The notes beneath the pieces were generated by a model. That model ran no database searches, was not told the origin of the DNA, and worked only from the letters and a program-made list of their open reading frames with translations. From assembly GCA_032433595.1 (NCBI GenBank), contig JASWJB010000030.1, forward strand, positions 165,831-229,830: DNA of 64,000 bases. The letters run 5' to 3'. Position numbers and translations under genes: made by a program. The stretch's first letter is position 1; each line of letters opens with the position of its first letter. Positions 11,416 through 21,108 of this stretch are shown here, piece by piece. The DNA is from Conoideocrella luteorostrata (Eukaryota; Ascomycota; Sordariomycetes; Hypocreales; Clavicipitaceae).

Positions 11416-12071
11416 ATGGCACCGCCAAAGTCCTCTCGGGTTGCCGGCGACGATCACAAAGCTGACTCTACCTCAAGCTCCAAGGAGAAAGGTAGCGGAG
11501 GCCATCTGACTTCAGCAAAGATGCGCCGTGGAGCCAGTCAAACCAGCGCATCACAACTACGTGAAGCAGCTGCTGCGCCCACGTCGGCTCCCTCACAGAG
11601 TGCTACTGAACCCCAAGCGCCGACGGTAGGTTACAATACGCTTGTCCAACCATTTGGAGTCGCTTTGCCGCTGGCTCCAAGCCCTTCATCTGCAAACGGC
11701 TACTTCTAGGTCTCTTTACTGACGTGTCTGTGGCATTACAGATTAACTGGTCATTATTCGAACGCGAAGCACTACATTCATATCGCCGCGAGCACCAATT
11801 AGCTACACCTGCCGCCTTCGTCAGCAAATTCCACCGCACGGTTATGTCAAATCCTGGCAGTATCGGCCAACACTCCCCAACAATGCAGCGAAAGCAGCAA
11901 TCACGACGACAGAGCAAAGATGGCTTAGCAAAGGCTGTGAGGAAACACTTCAATGGCATTGGTATACAAGAGAATGATGTAATTGTCGATTTTATTTACA
12001 AGGTCCGGAGCCAGAAATCTTCTCGAGGAGGTGGCCCAAATCGACAGCAGGGCATCATCTCTGATCATTAA
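11416..12071 (+). CDS. SAP30: SAP30-like Sin3-binding subunit of histone deacetylase complex
   Basis: Exons 11416-11625 and 11742-12071 give 179 aa. The intron 11626-11741 starts GTAGGT and ends TTACAG. The N-terminal 70 residues are Ser/Ala-rich and disordered. Exon 2 encodes the SAP30 Sin3-binding domain: INWSLFEREALHSYRREH at its start and NDVIVDFIYKVRSQ at its end. In other fungi this protein docks on Sin3 and stabilises the Rpd3L histone deacetylase complex in the nucleus. The start has no competing upstream ATG, and the fungal SAP30 size fits. The next gene downstream on the same strand is more than 1.2 kb away, so no operon-like link is implied. Confidence 0.88.
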
Positions 12072-13342
12072 AGCACTTGGAATTTGATTCTCGGGATTGA
12101 AGCTGGTGCTTTTCATTCATTCATTCATTCCTCCATATCCATAGACCGGCGTTACAGGCTTTTGATGGCATATGGGAAGGCTGGGGTTGGGTTTGGCGCT
12201 ACTGTTTTATTGCAGAACTGTGGACAAGTACCACTCGTTCGCCGCGACGAATTATGGGTTACTATTCTTACGAAGAAGCGCATTTGCTCGGGCTGCCTTT
12301 CTTTAAACATACATTTTTGTCGGAAGGACAAAACGGGGTGGCTCCCCATTCTTGCTACATGTCTTGGGAAGTCATAAGGATATGCAATATACCCTGCCTG
12401 GCACATATCACTCCAAGGAAACTTCCATCAATGTCATTTTAATCTCGAACTGACCCCGATGTTTGATTTGACAACGCATAGACTATGCGATGCCATCTCT
12501 TCATAATAATCCATCTCGGCCAATCCTTGACGAGCTCGGCATTCGCGTCTCGCGTGAAAGATCCACCATTTGGTTTCTAATTGGTTGTCGAAAATCCTTG
12601 TGCTCATAAATCCTCGCGGCGTAGATTGAAAATGTCCGAGTACCGAATACGTGAAAAGACCTGGTGGCCAACAGCGGTGGTATTCACGTTGGCTCATCGA
12701 CGTTAGCCCAAAGGTTGAACTGGAGCCAGTACCTCGCGAACGTCGCTTCAACACTCATTACTTACCTTGTGTCCACCGTGAAGCTGGACATTAAAGCAAA
12801 ATTTCCATTCAATAACTTTGGTTAAGTCTGAAGACGTGGGGGCATATCAATTTTGCAATCAGGAGGCATGATGGGCGTGGAATGCACTCGTGAACGACCA
12901 ATATAGGATGCCCCCCCCCGGAAGCATTTCAAGACCACACTCAGTCGCCGTAACTGTATTCATCTTCGATATATGCTCGCACTTCCAAGTTACGCCGGCC
13001 GTGACCCGACGTGACCGAAGCATCACTCATTCGCCAGAGAGGACCCACCGTATACACCTTTACAACTTCACGAAACTCAGGAATGGCTGTGTTGGCATTA
13101 TCAAGGTCTACTGCGTGCAAATTGACTAACAGAAAGTACGACTGCGCCATTTTTTGTTCCGTCAACCACAAGTGAGATCGGGTGTACAAATTGGAGTGGG
13201 GAAAATAAATATATAAATGGAGGACCTCCCCCCCCAACCGTAGTTGAATGACTTCAACGCGTCAGCACTTAGCTTACAGCCACTATCTCCCCGCTATCTC
13301 CCCGACACCATTCCATACATATCTATCCCTCGTAGCTTCCAA
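12072..13342. other. Spacer between SAP30 and FAD oxidoreductase
   Basis: About 1.27 kb. A short ATTC tandem lies at about 12114-12130 just after SAP30. An AATAAATATATAAAT sequence at 13204-13218, about 125 bases before the next ATG, is a likely TATA region for the FAD oxidoreductase. Open frames on both strands are short and unrecognisable. Confidence 0.5.
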
Positions 13343-14764
13343 ATGCCTTCTCAAGTAGTTGGAGCGGAGAGCCTGAACTGCTCCTCAGTCATCCCAACTC
13401 CGGACAGTCCCCTCAATGCCGTTCTTTCACGATGGTCTGAGTCCCACTTGTCTTTGCCCGCCATCGTCATCACGCCCAAGACGGAACAAGATGTAGTTGC
13501 CGCTATTAATCTAGCTAGGAAGAACAACCTCAAAGTGATACCAACCGGTGGCGGTCACGGCACATTCGTTACCATTGGTCCCGACTCTCTGGTCTTGGAT
13601 CTGAAGCTCTTTGATTCCATTCAGCTCGACAAGACGAATGGCTCGGTCCGCGTCGGCGGAGGAGTCCAAACCGGCGACCTGCTCAGGAGTCTCGCCGGCG
13701 AAGGGTACTATACCACGGTGCCCAATTCAAATGCGGTTGGCGTTGTGGGAGCAATCATCGGCGGCGGCAATACAAGTCAGAACGGCTTACATGGCTTTAT
13801 GGTGGATAATGTCGTTTCTTTTCGTGTCGTAACCGCTGATGGGAAAGTCGTCGAAGTTCACTCGTCGTCTTCCTCTTCTGAGGAAGTCGCTCTGTTTGAC
13901 GTTCTTCGTGGTGCTGGTCACGGACTGGCAGTCGTCACCTCGGCGGTCATGACGGCATATCCTATCGGAAGTCTCGGATTGTCGGGAGATAAGCTCTGGA
14001 CAAGAACCTTGATATTCCCTCCACCGGCAATAAACGATGTTGCCAATGCATTTTCCAGTTTCAAAGCACCGGCGGAACAACTCAACATCCAGATTGTGTT
14101 CTTCCGCGCACCGCCTGGTACGCCTAAACCGGGAGCACCGCTGATTGTTCTCTCCGCTTCGTTTTACGGTCCAGAACCCGATGCCGAAAAGGCAACAAGC
14201 ATCTTGTTTGATGAGAAACTGGTCCATAAGGCCATCAAAGCAGACACAGCACTCATCCCGCTTGCTAACATGAACGATGATACGGAAGCGCAAAATGCTC
14301 ACGGCGGGTACAAGAACATGAGTGCCGCTCGCCTCAAGTCCCTTCAACCAGAATCAATTGTTCAAATTTTCGGGTCTTGGGTCACAGCTACGGATGAGAT
14401 TCAAGAGGCTATGAAAAGTGTTGTTATCTTTCACGGCTTCAATCCTACTAAGCTGCAGGCTTGTGGGGCTGAGATATCAGGCAAGGGAGCATTCTTGGAG
14501 TGCCGAGACCGTGGATTCAGCATGTTTATGTCGCCCTGGTGTATGAGCTCTGGATCGGAAGCTAAATTCAGAGTGTATGTGGATGAGGCTTTGTCCATCG
14601 TACGACAGGCGGACGGCGTTAGGCCGAGGACAATGCCTAATTCGATGGGGATTGATGATGACTTGGCAATTTTGTTTGATGATGAGAGGCTTAGCGAGCT
14701 TGCTCGTGTGAAGAAAGTGTGGGATTCGGAGGGTGTGTTTTGGAGTCCGTATGAAAGAAAGTGA
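13343..14764 (+). CDS. FAD-linked oxidoreductase (PCMH/BBE family)
   Basis: Intron-free, 473 aa. It carries the PCMH-type FAD-binding domain: PAIVITPKTEQDVVAAI near residues 39-55, then IPTGGGHGTF at 67-76, where His72 sits at the usual covalent FAD attachment position of berberine-bridge-like enzymes. The segment VGGGVQTGDLL and the Gly-rich GAIIGGGNTSQNG follow. The C-terminus ends LARVKKVWDSEGVFW, the typical BBE tail. These enzymes oxidise alcohols, sugars or ring systems. Many fungal ones are secreted or belong to metabolite clusters, but I see no signal peptide and no biosynthetic neighbour except a generic dehydrogenase 0.9 kb downstream. The ATG at 13343 is the first in frame; the upstream in-frame extension begins only with TTG. 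The substrate is unknown. Confidence 0.88.
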   Translation: MPSQVVGAESLNCSSVIPTPDSPLNAVLSRWSESHLSLPAIVITPKTEQDVVAAINLARKNNLKVIPTGGGHGTFVTIGPDSLVLDLKLFDSIQLDKTNGSVRVGGGVQTGDLLRSLAGEGYYTTVPNSNAVGVVGAIIGGGNTSQNGLHGFMVDNVVSFRVVTADGKVVEVHSSSSSSEEVALFDVLRGAGHGLAVVTSAVMTAYPIGSLGLSGDKLWTRTLIFPPPAINDVANAFSSFKAPAEQLNIQIVFFRAPPGTPKPGAPLIVLSASFYGPEPDAEKATSILFDEKLVHKAIKADTALIPLANMNDDTEAQNAHGGYKNMSAARLKSLQPESIVQIFGSWVTATDEIQEAMKSVVIFHGFNPTKLQACGAEISGKGAFLECRDRGFSMFMSPWCMSSGSEAKFRVYVDEALSIVRQADGVRPRTMPNSMGIDDDLAILFDDERLSELARVKKVWDSEGVFWSPYERK

Positions 14765-15675
14765 AGTTGTTGACAGAAGGTGGTGCTGTCCACGGTCTGC
14801 TGCAGTTCTATGGAATATGTGGAGCACATTGCTATTGGCCGTCGGCAGATAGCCAACTAAGCGCGGAGGACTTGGCTAGGTAGGCAGTTAGTTAGTTGGT
14901 TATAGCTCTAGCACAAATAGTGCCGCCCAGCGGGCCAACATCATCATGCAGGTGCGCACGCCGTCTTACTCGCACCGAATCTAAACCCAAGTCAGTTGCA
15001 AACCCACGCGCGTCTACGGAGTAAGGGGTGCTGTATTATTGACCACATGGCACACACCGCCCTTCTCCATCTTGATTGATAATTTAGATTGATATGAATG
15101 TGGCATCACTTGACATTGCATGTGTACGGAGGACTCTCTATTCGACATGCCGAGGTAGTCGGGCAAATTGTCACCCCGCAATTCCCTTCCCGCGTTCCAG
15201 TTTAACCTCGAACTATGTACCTGGGGTCTGCGATACAACGTCGATGCGAAACCCAATGAATTGGCGCTGCCCTTTTCGGCCTGGCCTTCCCGGTTTCTTG
15301 TGTCCGTTATAACGACGGAACTGCTCGCATCATCCAGGCCGCAAGAGCAGGTGTGCAACTTGTTCATCACTCCGTGATGCCCCGTTTTGTTCCTCCGTTC
15401 TTCGTCAAACTAGCCACAGTGTCCTAGCATATATACGTGGGAATAATATCACACGGTATACATATATCAGAGGTGCCTGTCCGCTACGCCCTTTATTTTT
15501 GAACCATTGACGGTAAACGTATGCTGATCAACCCGATCAAGTGTGTCTACGCACGGCTCTTAATATCTTCATCACTCCCCTCCGATCCATTGACGGCCTG
15601 CCATTTCCCCATATCTTTCCTCAGACAACCTGACTACCTGGAACTCCGAGACTTTGATCCAGCTTCTACCACATC
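14765..15675. other. Spacer between FAD oxidoreductase and SDR
   Basis: About 0.9 kb. One TACGGAGTA motif lies at about 15014-15022, and a short TAGT repeat at about 14888-14900. Pyrimidine-rich sequence precedes the SDR start. No coding or RNA feature was supported. Confidence 0.5.
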
Positions 15676-16626
15676 ATGTCTCAATTCCTCAAACACATGG
15701 GCATTGATAAGGCCGCCATACCATTCGACCCCGCCAAAGACATCCCCTCATTAGAAGGCAAAGTCATCCTTGTCACCGGCGGCAACAATGGTCTCGGCAA
15801 ACAATCCATCTGCGAGTACGCCAAACACAACCCCCGGCAGATCTGGCTTGCCGCTCGAAACGTCGCCGCAGCCCAAGCCGTAGTGGACGAAATACACCAG
15901 TTGAAGCCCGACGCTTCAGTCAGAGTTCTCGAGCTGGATTTAACGTCGTTTGCATCTGTCAAGAAGGCTGCTCAGAGATTTGTCACCGAGTGTGATAGAC
16001 TGGATATTCTGATGCTGAACGCGGGTATTATGGCCGCCTCGCCGGGTCTCACTGAGAACGGATACGAAATACAATTCGGAACGAACCATGTGGGACATGC
16101 GCTGCTGACGAAGCTCCTGTTGCCAACTTTGGAAAGGACAGCACAGAGCAGGGCGGACGTGCGAGTTGTGGTGTTAAGCTCCAGGGGACATTTCTTGGCG
16201 CCTCGAGAGGGCATCCGGTTCGACTCGCTGAAAACGACGGCGGATGAGTTGAAACCATTCGAGAGATATGGGCAGAGTAAGTTGGCAAATGTTTTGTTTG
16301 CGCGGCAGCTGGCTGCACACTACCCCCACCTGACCGTGACGTCTGTACATCCGGGTATTGTACGAACCAATCTGGTGAACAGCATGTCTGGTGTGTCATT
16401 TACCGAGCGGCTGCTTTCGCCCATTGCGAATTACTGGTTCACGCCTGTCAACCAAGGAGCGAAGAATCAACTCTGGGCGTCGGTCTCCCAGTTCGATATC
16501 AAGAGCGGAGAGTATTATGAGCCGGTCGGGGTGAGCAGAAAGGCCAGCAGGCTTGCGCGTGACGAGGACCTGGCGAAAGAGTTGTGGGATTGGACTGCAC
16601 ATGAGCTGGAGGGGTGGGTTCTGTAA
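15676..16626 (+). CDS. Short-chain dehydrogenase/reductase (retinol-dehydrogenase-like)
   Basis: Intron-free, 316 aa. It is a classical SDR with Rossmann nucleotide-binding motif TGGNNGLG at 34-41, the structural NAG at 115-117, catalytic Ser near 169 (VVVLSSRGH) and the YGQSK active-site tetrad piece, with Tyr198 and Lys202. The HPGIVRTNL block at 225-233 is typical of the retinol dehydrogenase / WW-domain oxidoreductase-like branch. It should reduce or oxidise a carbonyl/alcohol with NAD(P). The specific substrate is not readable. There is no N-terminal targeting signal and no transmembrane helix. The start is the first ATG of the frame and leaves the usual short N-terminal extension before the Rossmann fold. 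Confidence 0.9.
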   Translation: MSQFLKHMGIDKAAIPFDPAKDIPSLEGKVILVTGGNNGLGKQSICEYAKHNPRQIWLAARNVAAAQAVVDEIHQLKPDASVRVLELDLTSFASVKKAAQRFVTECDRLDILMLNAGIMAASPGLTENGYEIQFGTNHVGHALLTKLLLPTLERTAQSRADVRVVVLSSRGHFLAPREGIRFDSLKTTADELKPFERYGQSKLANVLFARQLAAHYPHLTVTSVHPGIVRTNLVNSMSGVSFTERLLSPIANYWFTPVNQGAKNQLWASVSQFDIKSGEYYEPVGVSRKASRLARDEDLAKELWDWTAHELEGWVL

Positions 16627-17723
16627 GGACTGAACCTAAAAGAATAATTAAAACGTGTTTCTAGTATAAATTTATCCGTCGTGAGTTCATATCTCAACGG
16701 CAGGACGTTCAATTAAATCGTTATGCCTACGTGGCGCATCGACACCGCAGGGTTTGCTTAAGATGTAGGAGTAGATTTTCTTATTGATTAATTCTAAATA
16801 TAATACGTCAGATATAGAACTCGGTAAGGCTAACCCAAGTAAAATTAGTTAGGCGCTTTACGCTAGAACACAGAGACTGGATCTTGCATGTAACGATTTC
16901 AAGATGTTGGGCGGATTACACGATGGAATTCGGCACACATGTGTGGTCCGTTTAAGAACAAAGTACGGAGTACATCGTATTTGTATGCACTGGTCGCTAA
17001 AGAGACGGCTCGTTGTTTTGCGGTAGTGGCGAAATAGGTAAGGTAAAGTGGCTGGTAACAGTCGCTTCATAAACAATTCCACGCATAATCATGTGAGAGA
17101 AGACTGGTTCTGTGATGCCAAAGAGTGGTCTAACTTCGACCGCCTTAGACTCTTACTTTCCTTATTCTACATTGCCCTTGTTGTCAAGGGCCGAGTGAGC
17201 CAGTTCTTGTCTCGAATATAACAGAAGTTTCAGCGCGTTGTTGAGTTTCTTTCCTATCATGCGAAGCGAAGGGATTGGTAATCGTTACTAATTGGGCTGC
17301 TCCTTTCTACTCTCTGGGATGGCTACGGCCGCCTCAAGCCATGGTGATCAGCTCCTAACGAGAGCATGTCAACATCAAGATTGAAGGAGACCTGCTAGCT
17401 GGTGGTGGTGACTCCGTATTCCGTATGGAGAACTCCGTACGGAGTACATATCTCCGCAATTGGGTGAGTTATAGTCCTCACCTCATTGGCTATACGCGCG
17501 GCTCCAAAGGGGGTCGAATAGCTTATGACGGACGGCATTTTCGCCTCAGGCACCCGGCTCCGGCTCAAGGCCGGCAGAAAAAAAAAGTTGAGAGAACTTG
17601 CTGTAGCTCCTTCAGCATCTTCGAGAAGAGTCCATTCGGAGCTCCAACCCGAACCGCGTCTTGTCCAATCTTGGTATCTTTTACTGAACCTGCTACGACT
17701 CCAATGCGTTATAATAGCTCAAT
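16627..17723. promoter_or_regulatory. Spacer and MDJ1 promoter region
   Basis: About 1.1 kb. Its first part is AT-rich and probably carries the SDR polyadenylation region. TACGGAGTAC occurs at 16964-16973. A cluster of the same motif on both strands lies at 17411-17446, about 280 bases before the MDJ1 start. A run of A residues lies at about 17579-17586. No gene was supported. Confidence 0.5.
17411..17446. repeat. Cluster of ACTCCGTA / TACGGAGTA motifs upstream of MDJ1
   Basis: Three ACTCCGTA-like half-sites occur within 36 bases. The last forms the palindrome ACTCCGTACGGAGTA at 17432-17446. It is part of the dispersed motif family described under findings. Confidence 0.75.
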
Positions 17724-19442
17724 ATGAACTCTAACTTGCTCGCGAAGGCCGTTGCGCCTGTACGGGCTATTGCGCAGAGCAAGTTCGGCGGCGGGCCAAA
17801 AATCCAACAATGTTTAAATAAAGGCGCACAGCTGCATGCCGCAGCGTTTCGTGCTGGCTCTCGCGAGAGGTGCACGCGAGTATTTGCCAGTGGCATCCCG
17901 AGCGGCAAAAGGGTATGTTTATCAATTACAAGCACCTCTTGTTCGGTTTGTTGATATGATAATAGGCCTTCCATAGCACCAATCCCGTGTCACAAAAAGA
18001 CCCATATCAGGCTCTCGGCGTGAGCAAGTCTGCATCGGCGTCGGAAATTAAAAAAGCATACTACGGCTTGGCCAAGAAATACCATCCTGATACCAACAAA
18101 GACTCTGGAGCGAAAGAGAAATTTGCTGATATCCAATCCGCGTACGAAATTCTATCCGACCCGCAAAAGAAGGAACAGTTTGATCAGTTTGGTGCTGCCG
18201 GTTTTGATCCAAGTGGTGCTCCTGGGGGTGATCCGTTTGGAGGAGGCGGCCATCCTTTCTCAGGTTTCGGAGCACAGGGGGGATTTGGCGGTGGGTTCAA
18301 CTTTGAAGATATCTTTTCGGCATTTACTGGCCAACAGGGGCCGTTCGGGGGTGGTCGTCGGGGTGCACGGTCGAATCCATTCCAGCAGGAGATTTTGGTG
18401 GGCGACAATATCGAAGTGCAAGCCAGTATAAGCTTCATGGAAGCTGCTAAAGGTACTGCCAAGACTATCAACATCACACCTTTGACAGCCTGTGGTACCT
18501 GCACCGGCAGTGGGTTGAAGGCCGGTACGCAGCGTTCGCCTTGCAAATCCTGCAATGGGACTGGAACACGACTACATTTCATGCAGGGTGGTTTTCAAAT
18601 GGCTTCAACATGTGGGACTTGCGACGGAACCGGCACGTCAATTCCCAAGGGCTCCGAGTGTCGAACTTGCTCCGGCAATGGTGTTGTTCGAGAACGAAAG
18701 ACGATCACTGTTGATATCCCGGCCGGAATCGAGGATGGCATGCGGTTGCGAGTCGACGGCGCAGGCGATGCTCCACCAACTGGAAAGTCTGCCGACCCAA
18801 ATGCGAGGACACAGCGCGGAGATCTGTATGTTTTTGTCCGCGTTGCCAAGGATCCCAAATTTAGTCGAGAGGGCTCGAACATTTTGTACACTGCAAACAT
18901 ACCTCTTACTACCGCTTTACTCGGCGGCCAGGTTAACATTCCCACACTTGAGGGATCGGTAAATGTCAAGATCGCTACTGGCACAAATACCGGTGATAAG
19001 ATGACACTCACTGGCATGGGCATGAAGAGGCTCGGCGCACGGCGGGGTGGTTCCGGAGATTTGCGGGTTGAGTTCAGAGTGAACATGCCCAAATATCTCA
19101 GCGCCAACCAGCGAACAATTGTAGAGATGCTCGCTGATGAAATGGGCGACAAGACGGCAAGGCGGGTCATGAATGTTTCATCATCACAAAAGTAAGTAAT
19201 GCTACAATTTAAGCTACCAAAAACGCACAAGACTTACTTCTGGCTGGCACAGCACCGACCCATCTGATCCCGAATCCCACAAGAACGAAGGGTTTTTGAA
19301 ATCCATGTGGCACAATCTTACCAACCACCCAGCACATCAGAAAAAAGACGAGGCCGGTGACACGACCAGTACGGATAAGAAAGACACCAAGCAGGACAAA
19401 CCGAACGAGGAGACTAAGAAGTCAGACTCTGTGTCCGGCTAA
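17724..19442 (+). CDS. MDJ1: Mitochondrial DnaJ (Hsp40) co-chaperone Mdj1
   Basis: Exons 17724-17912, 17966-19191 and 19253-19442 give 534 aa. The first 70 residues are basic and Ser/Ala-rich and end with AFHSTNP, a typical mitochondrial targeting region. The J domain follows, with HPD at 103-105. Then comes a Gly/Phe-rich stretch (about 135-190), four CxxCxGxG zinc-binding repeats (about 239-303) and the type I C-terminal substrate domain. Mdj1 works with mitochondrial Hsp70 (Ssc1) in folding imported proteins. The first intron is short (53 bases). The third exon adds a charged Lys/Asp/Thr tail ([15 protein letters not shown]) beyond the conserved domain. The DNAJC8-like gene lies convergently downstream, putting two J proteins tail to tail. 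Confidence 0.93.
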
Positions 19443-19984
19443 CCATTTTCGCCAAATTTGACAGGTAGTATAGTTGTATTATAAGCCTCAAAGGGCTCGA
19501 CTAGATGGATAGAGAGGGAGTGCATTCGGCGGTGTTCAAAGAAGCTTGAACTCATAGCAAACGGCGTTTAATTTTGGAGATGGGGAGCTTCTATCCCTAT
19601 CTGGTTGGATCTGTTGTTTGTCCAGATCTGTGTATTGTACATATGTGGAGGAAACCCAATAAGAGACTCCCAAGGACAAATCTCCCAATTCTAAATCCTA
19701 GTCGGCATTTACTGAAACCCTTTGTTTGAAATGTCAACAAGAGCGAGCTGGATACAACTGACACTAAATGTCCGCTTTGTCTCATGCTAAGTCGAAGCTT
19801 TTGCGTCCAGTCGCCGTAAGTCATCTCATTTGTCGAGCAGGTATTATCTGGTATAGTTAGACGCCACTTAGGTCGCAGAGTACCTGGACTCAAAAATATT
19901 AAACAATCAATACACAGTTCAAGTGAATTACTTGCCATTTCGTCGCATCATAATAAGCCTTCCCAGCTCCAACTCTCCACACAA
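19443..19984. other. Convergent 3' spacer between MDJ1 and DNAJC8-like gene
   Basis: About 540 bases between two stop codons facing each other. It should hold both 3' UTRs. No feature beyond short spurious open frames was seen. Confidence 0.55.
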
Positions 19985-20757
19985 TCACCCAATAGGCTTC
20001 AGCTTCTTCTTCTTCTTTTTATCCCCATCTCCCGATTTGCCCCCCTTCTGGAATGTCCTCCAACTGCTAATTCTTTCATCTCTCGTCGATTCCCAATCCT
20101 GTTCATGCTGTCGCTTGCGCTTCCTCTCTTCCAGCTCTGTGTCTTGTTTCCTCTGTTCTCTACCTTCTTCCTGCAGCTGTGCTTTCACCTGACGTCTTCG
20201 GCGATGCTCATTATCAATGAGCACTTCTTTGGTCTTTTCGCGCCATTTCTTCGCAAAGTCGTCCGTCTTGAGCTCTGGGCTGTCCACGGTCCATTTGTTT
20301 GCACGGATCAAGAGCATTCGCGCGTCCGCAATGGCCTCGTCAAGTCTCTCACGGTGTTTCTCATCGGTGAGTTCGAGTTGGGCCTTTTTGAGGCGGTCGA
20401 ATGCGTCGGGGGCTTGGGGGTTCTTAGTCTTATCGGGATGGATGAGAAGGGATTTTTTGCGATAGGTAATTTTGATGTCGGATTCGGGAACGCCCGGTTG
20501 CAGATCTAAGACGGCATAGCTATGTCGTCGGTTAGGGTGTGCTTGAAAGGTTCGTATAGTAAGTACATTGGGTTTAAATCTTACGCATCTAGTCGGAAAG
20601 CCCTGAGAATTCGGTCAATCTCGGCATCCTGCGGCGGATGGTCAGTGATTACGTCTTTGCAGGTCCGGAGAATAGAACGCACCTTGTCAAACTCTTTGGC
20701 TTCCAGTTCGAGAGCGTCAAGCGCATCTTTGTCCTCTTTGGTATCTTCCGCCGCCAT
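19985..20757 (-). CDS. DnaJ-domain protein, DNAJC8 / Spf31 type
   Basis: Exons 20757-20585 and 20519-19985 give 235 aa. The intron 20520-20584 is 65 bases, starts GTAAGA and ends ATAG. Splicing creates a complete J domain: YAVLDLQPGVPESDIKITYR, then the HPD motif at 85-87. The C-terminal half is a long, highly charged helix-forming region rich in Arg, Lys, Glu and Gln, ending with a Lys run (KKKKKKLKPIG). This layout matches human DNAJC8 and fission-yeast Spf31, which associate with spliceosomal components in the nucleus. Start 20757 (MAAEDTKEDKD) follows a long pyrimidine/purine tract. It is divergent from DBP10, with about 350 bases between the starts. Confidence 0.88.
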
Positions 20758-21108
20758 TTTGATTTTATGATGTTTTTTCTCTTCTCTTCTCTTCTCTTTT
20801 CTTTTCTTTTCTTTCTTTTTATGGCTTGTGTTCAAAGTCGCAATCGCCCTTATTGCGGTTGTGTGTGGATGGATGGACTTTATTCGACGTTCACGAAACC
20901 AACTTGGTTGCCCCATAACTAGTTATTGACTAGTACGGCCACCCTTGCATGCCCCGCGGCGATAAGATAACAGCTAAGACCCAGAAAAAAATTCCGGTCG
21001 TACATTCTTTGCGCAAGGATGGATGGCAAAGTCGGCGTTGGGTAGATAGTCGTTCGTCTCTCACCATTCCACTTGACTCTGCAACAAATGCAAGCCAATT
21101 TTCCGAAT
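20758..21108. promoter_or_regulatory. Bidirectional promoter, DNAJC8-like / DBP10, with polypyrimidine tract
   Basis: 351 bases between divergent starts. A TCTTC/TTTTC-rich pyrimidine tract (plus strand) spans about 20773-20820, directly upstream of the DNAJC8-like ATG. Such tracts are common in fungal core promoters. The close head-to-head arrangement suggests shared control of two RNA-processing genes; that is inference. Confidence 0.5.
20773..20820. repeat. Polypyrimidine (TCTTC/TTTTC) low-complexity tract
   Basis: The plus strand is nearly pure pyrimidine for almost 50 bases, made of TCTTC and TTTTC units. It lies in the leader of the minus-strand DNAJC8-like gene, where it is a purine tract in the mRNA. 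Confidence 0.8.

Noticed and set aside
12434..12754. Minus-strand ORF of 106 codons
   Set aside because: No ATG with good context, no domain, and lies in the 3' flank of SAP30.
11416..16626. Possible secondary-metabolite cluster (FAD oxidoreductase plus SDR)
   Set aside because: No polyketide synthase, peptide synthetase, terpene cyclase, P450 or transporter is nearby; the two enzymes are flanked by housekeeping genes.
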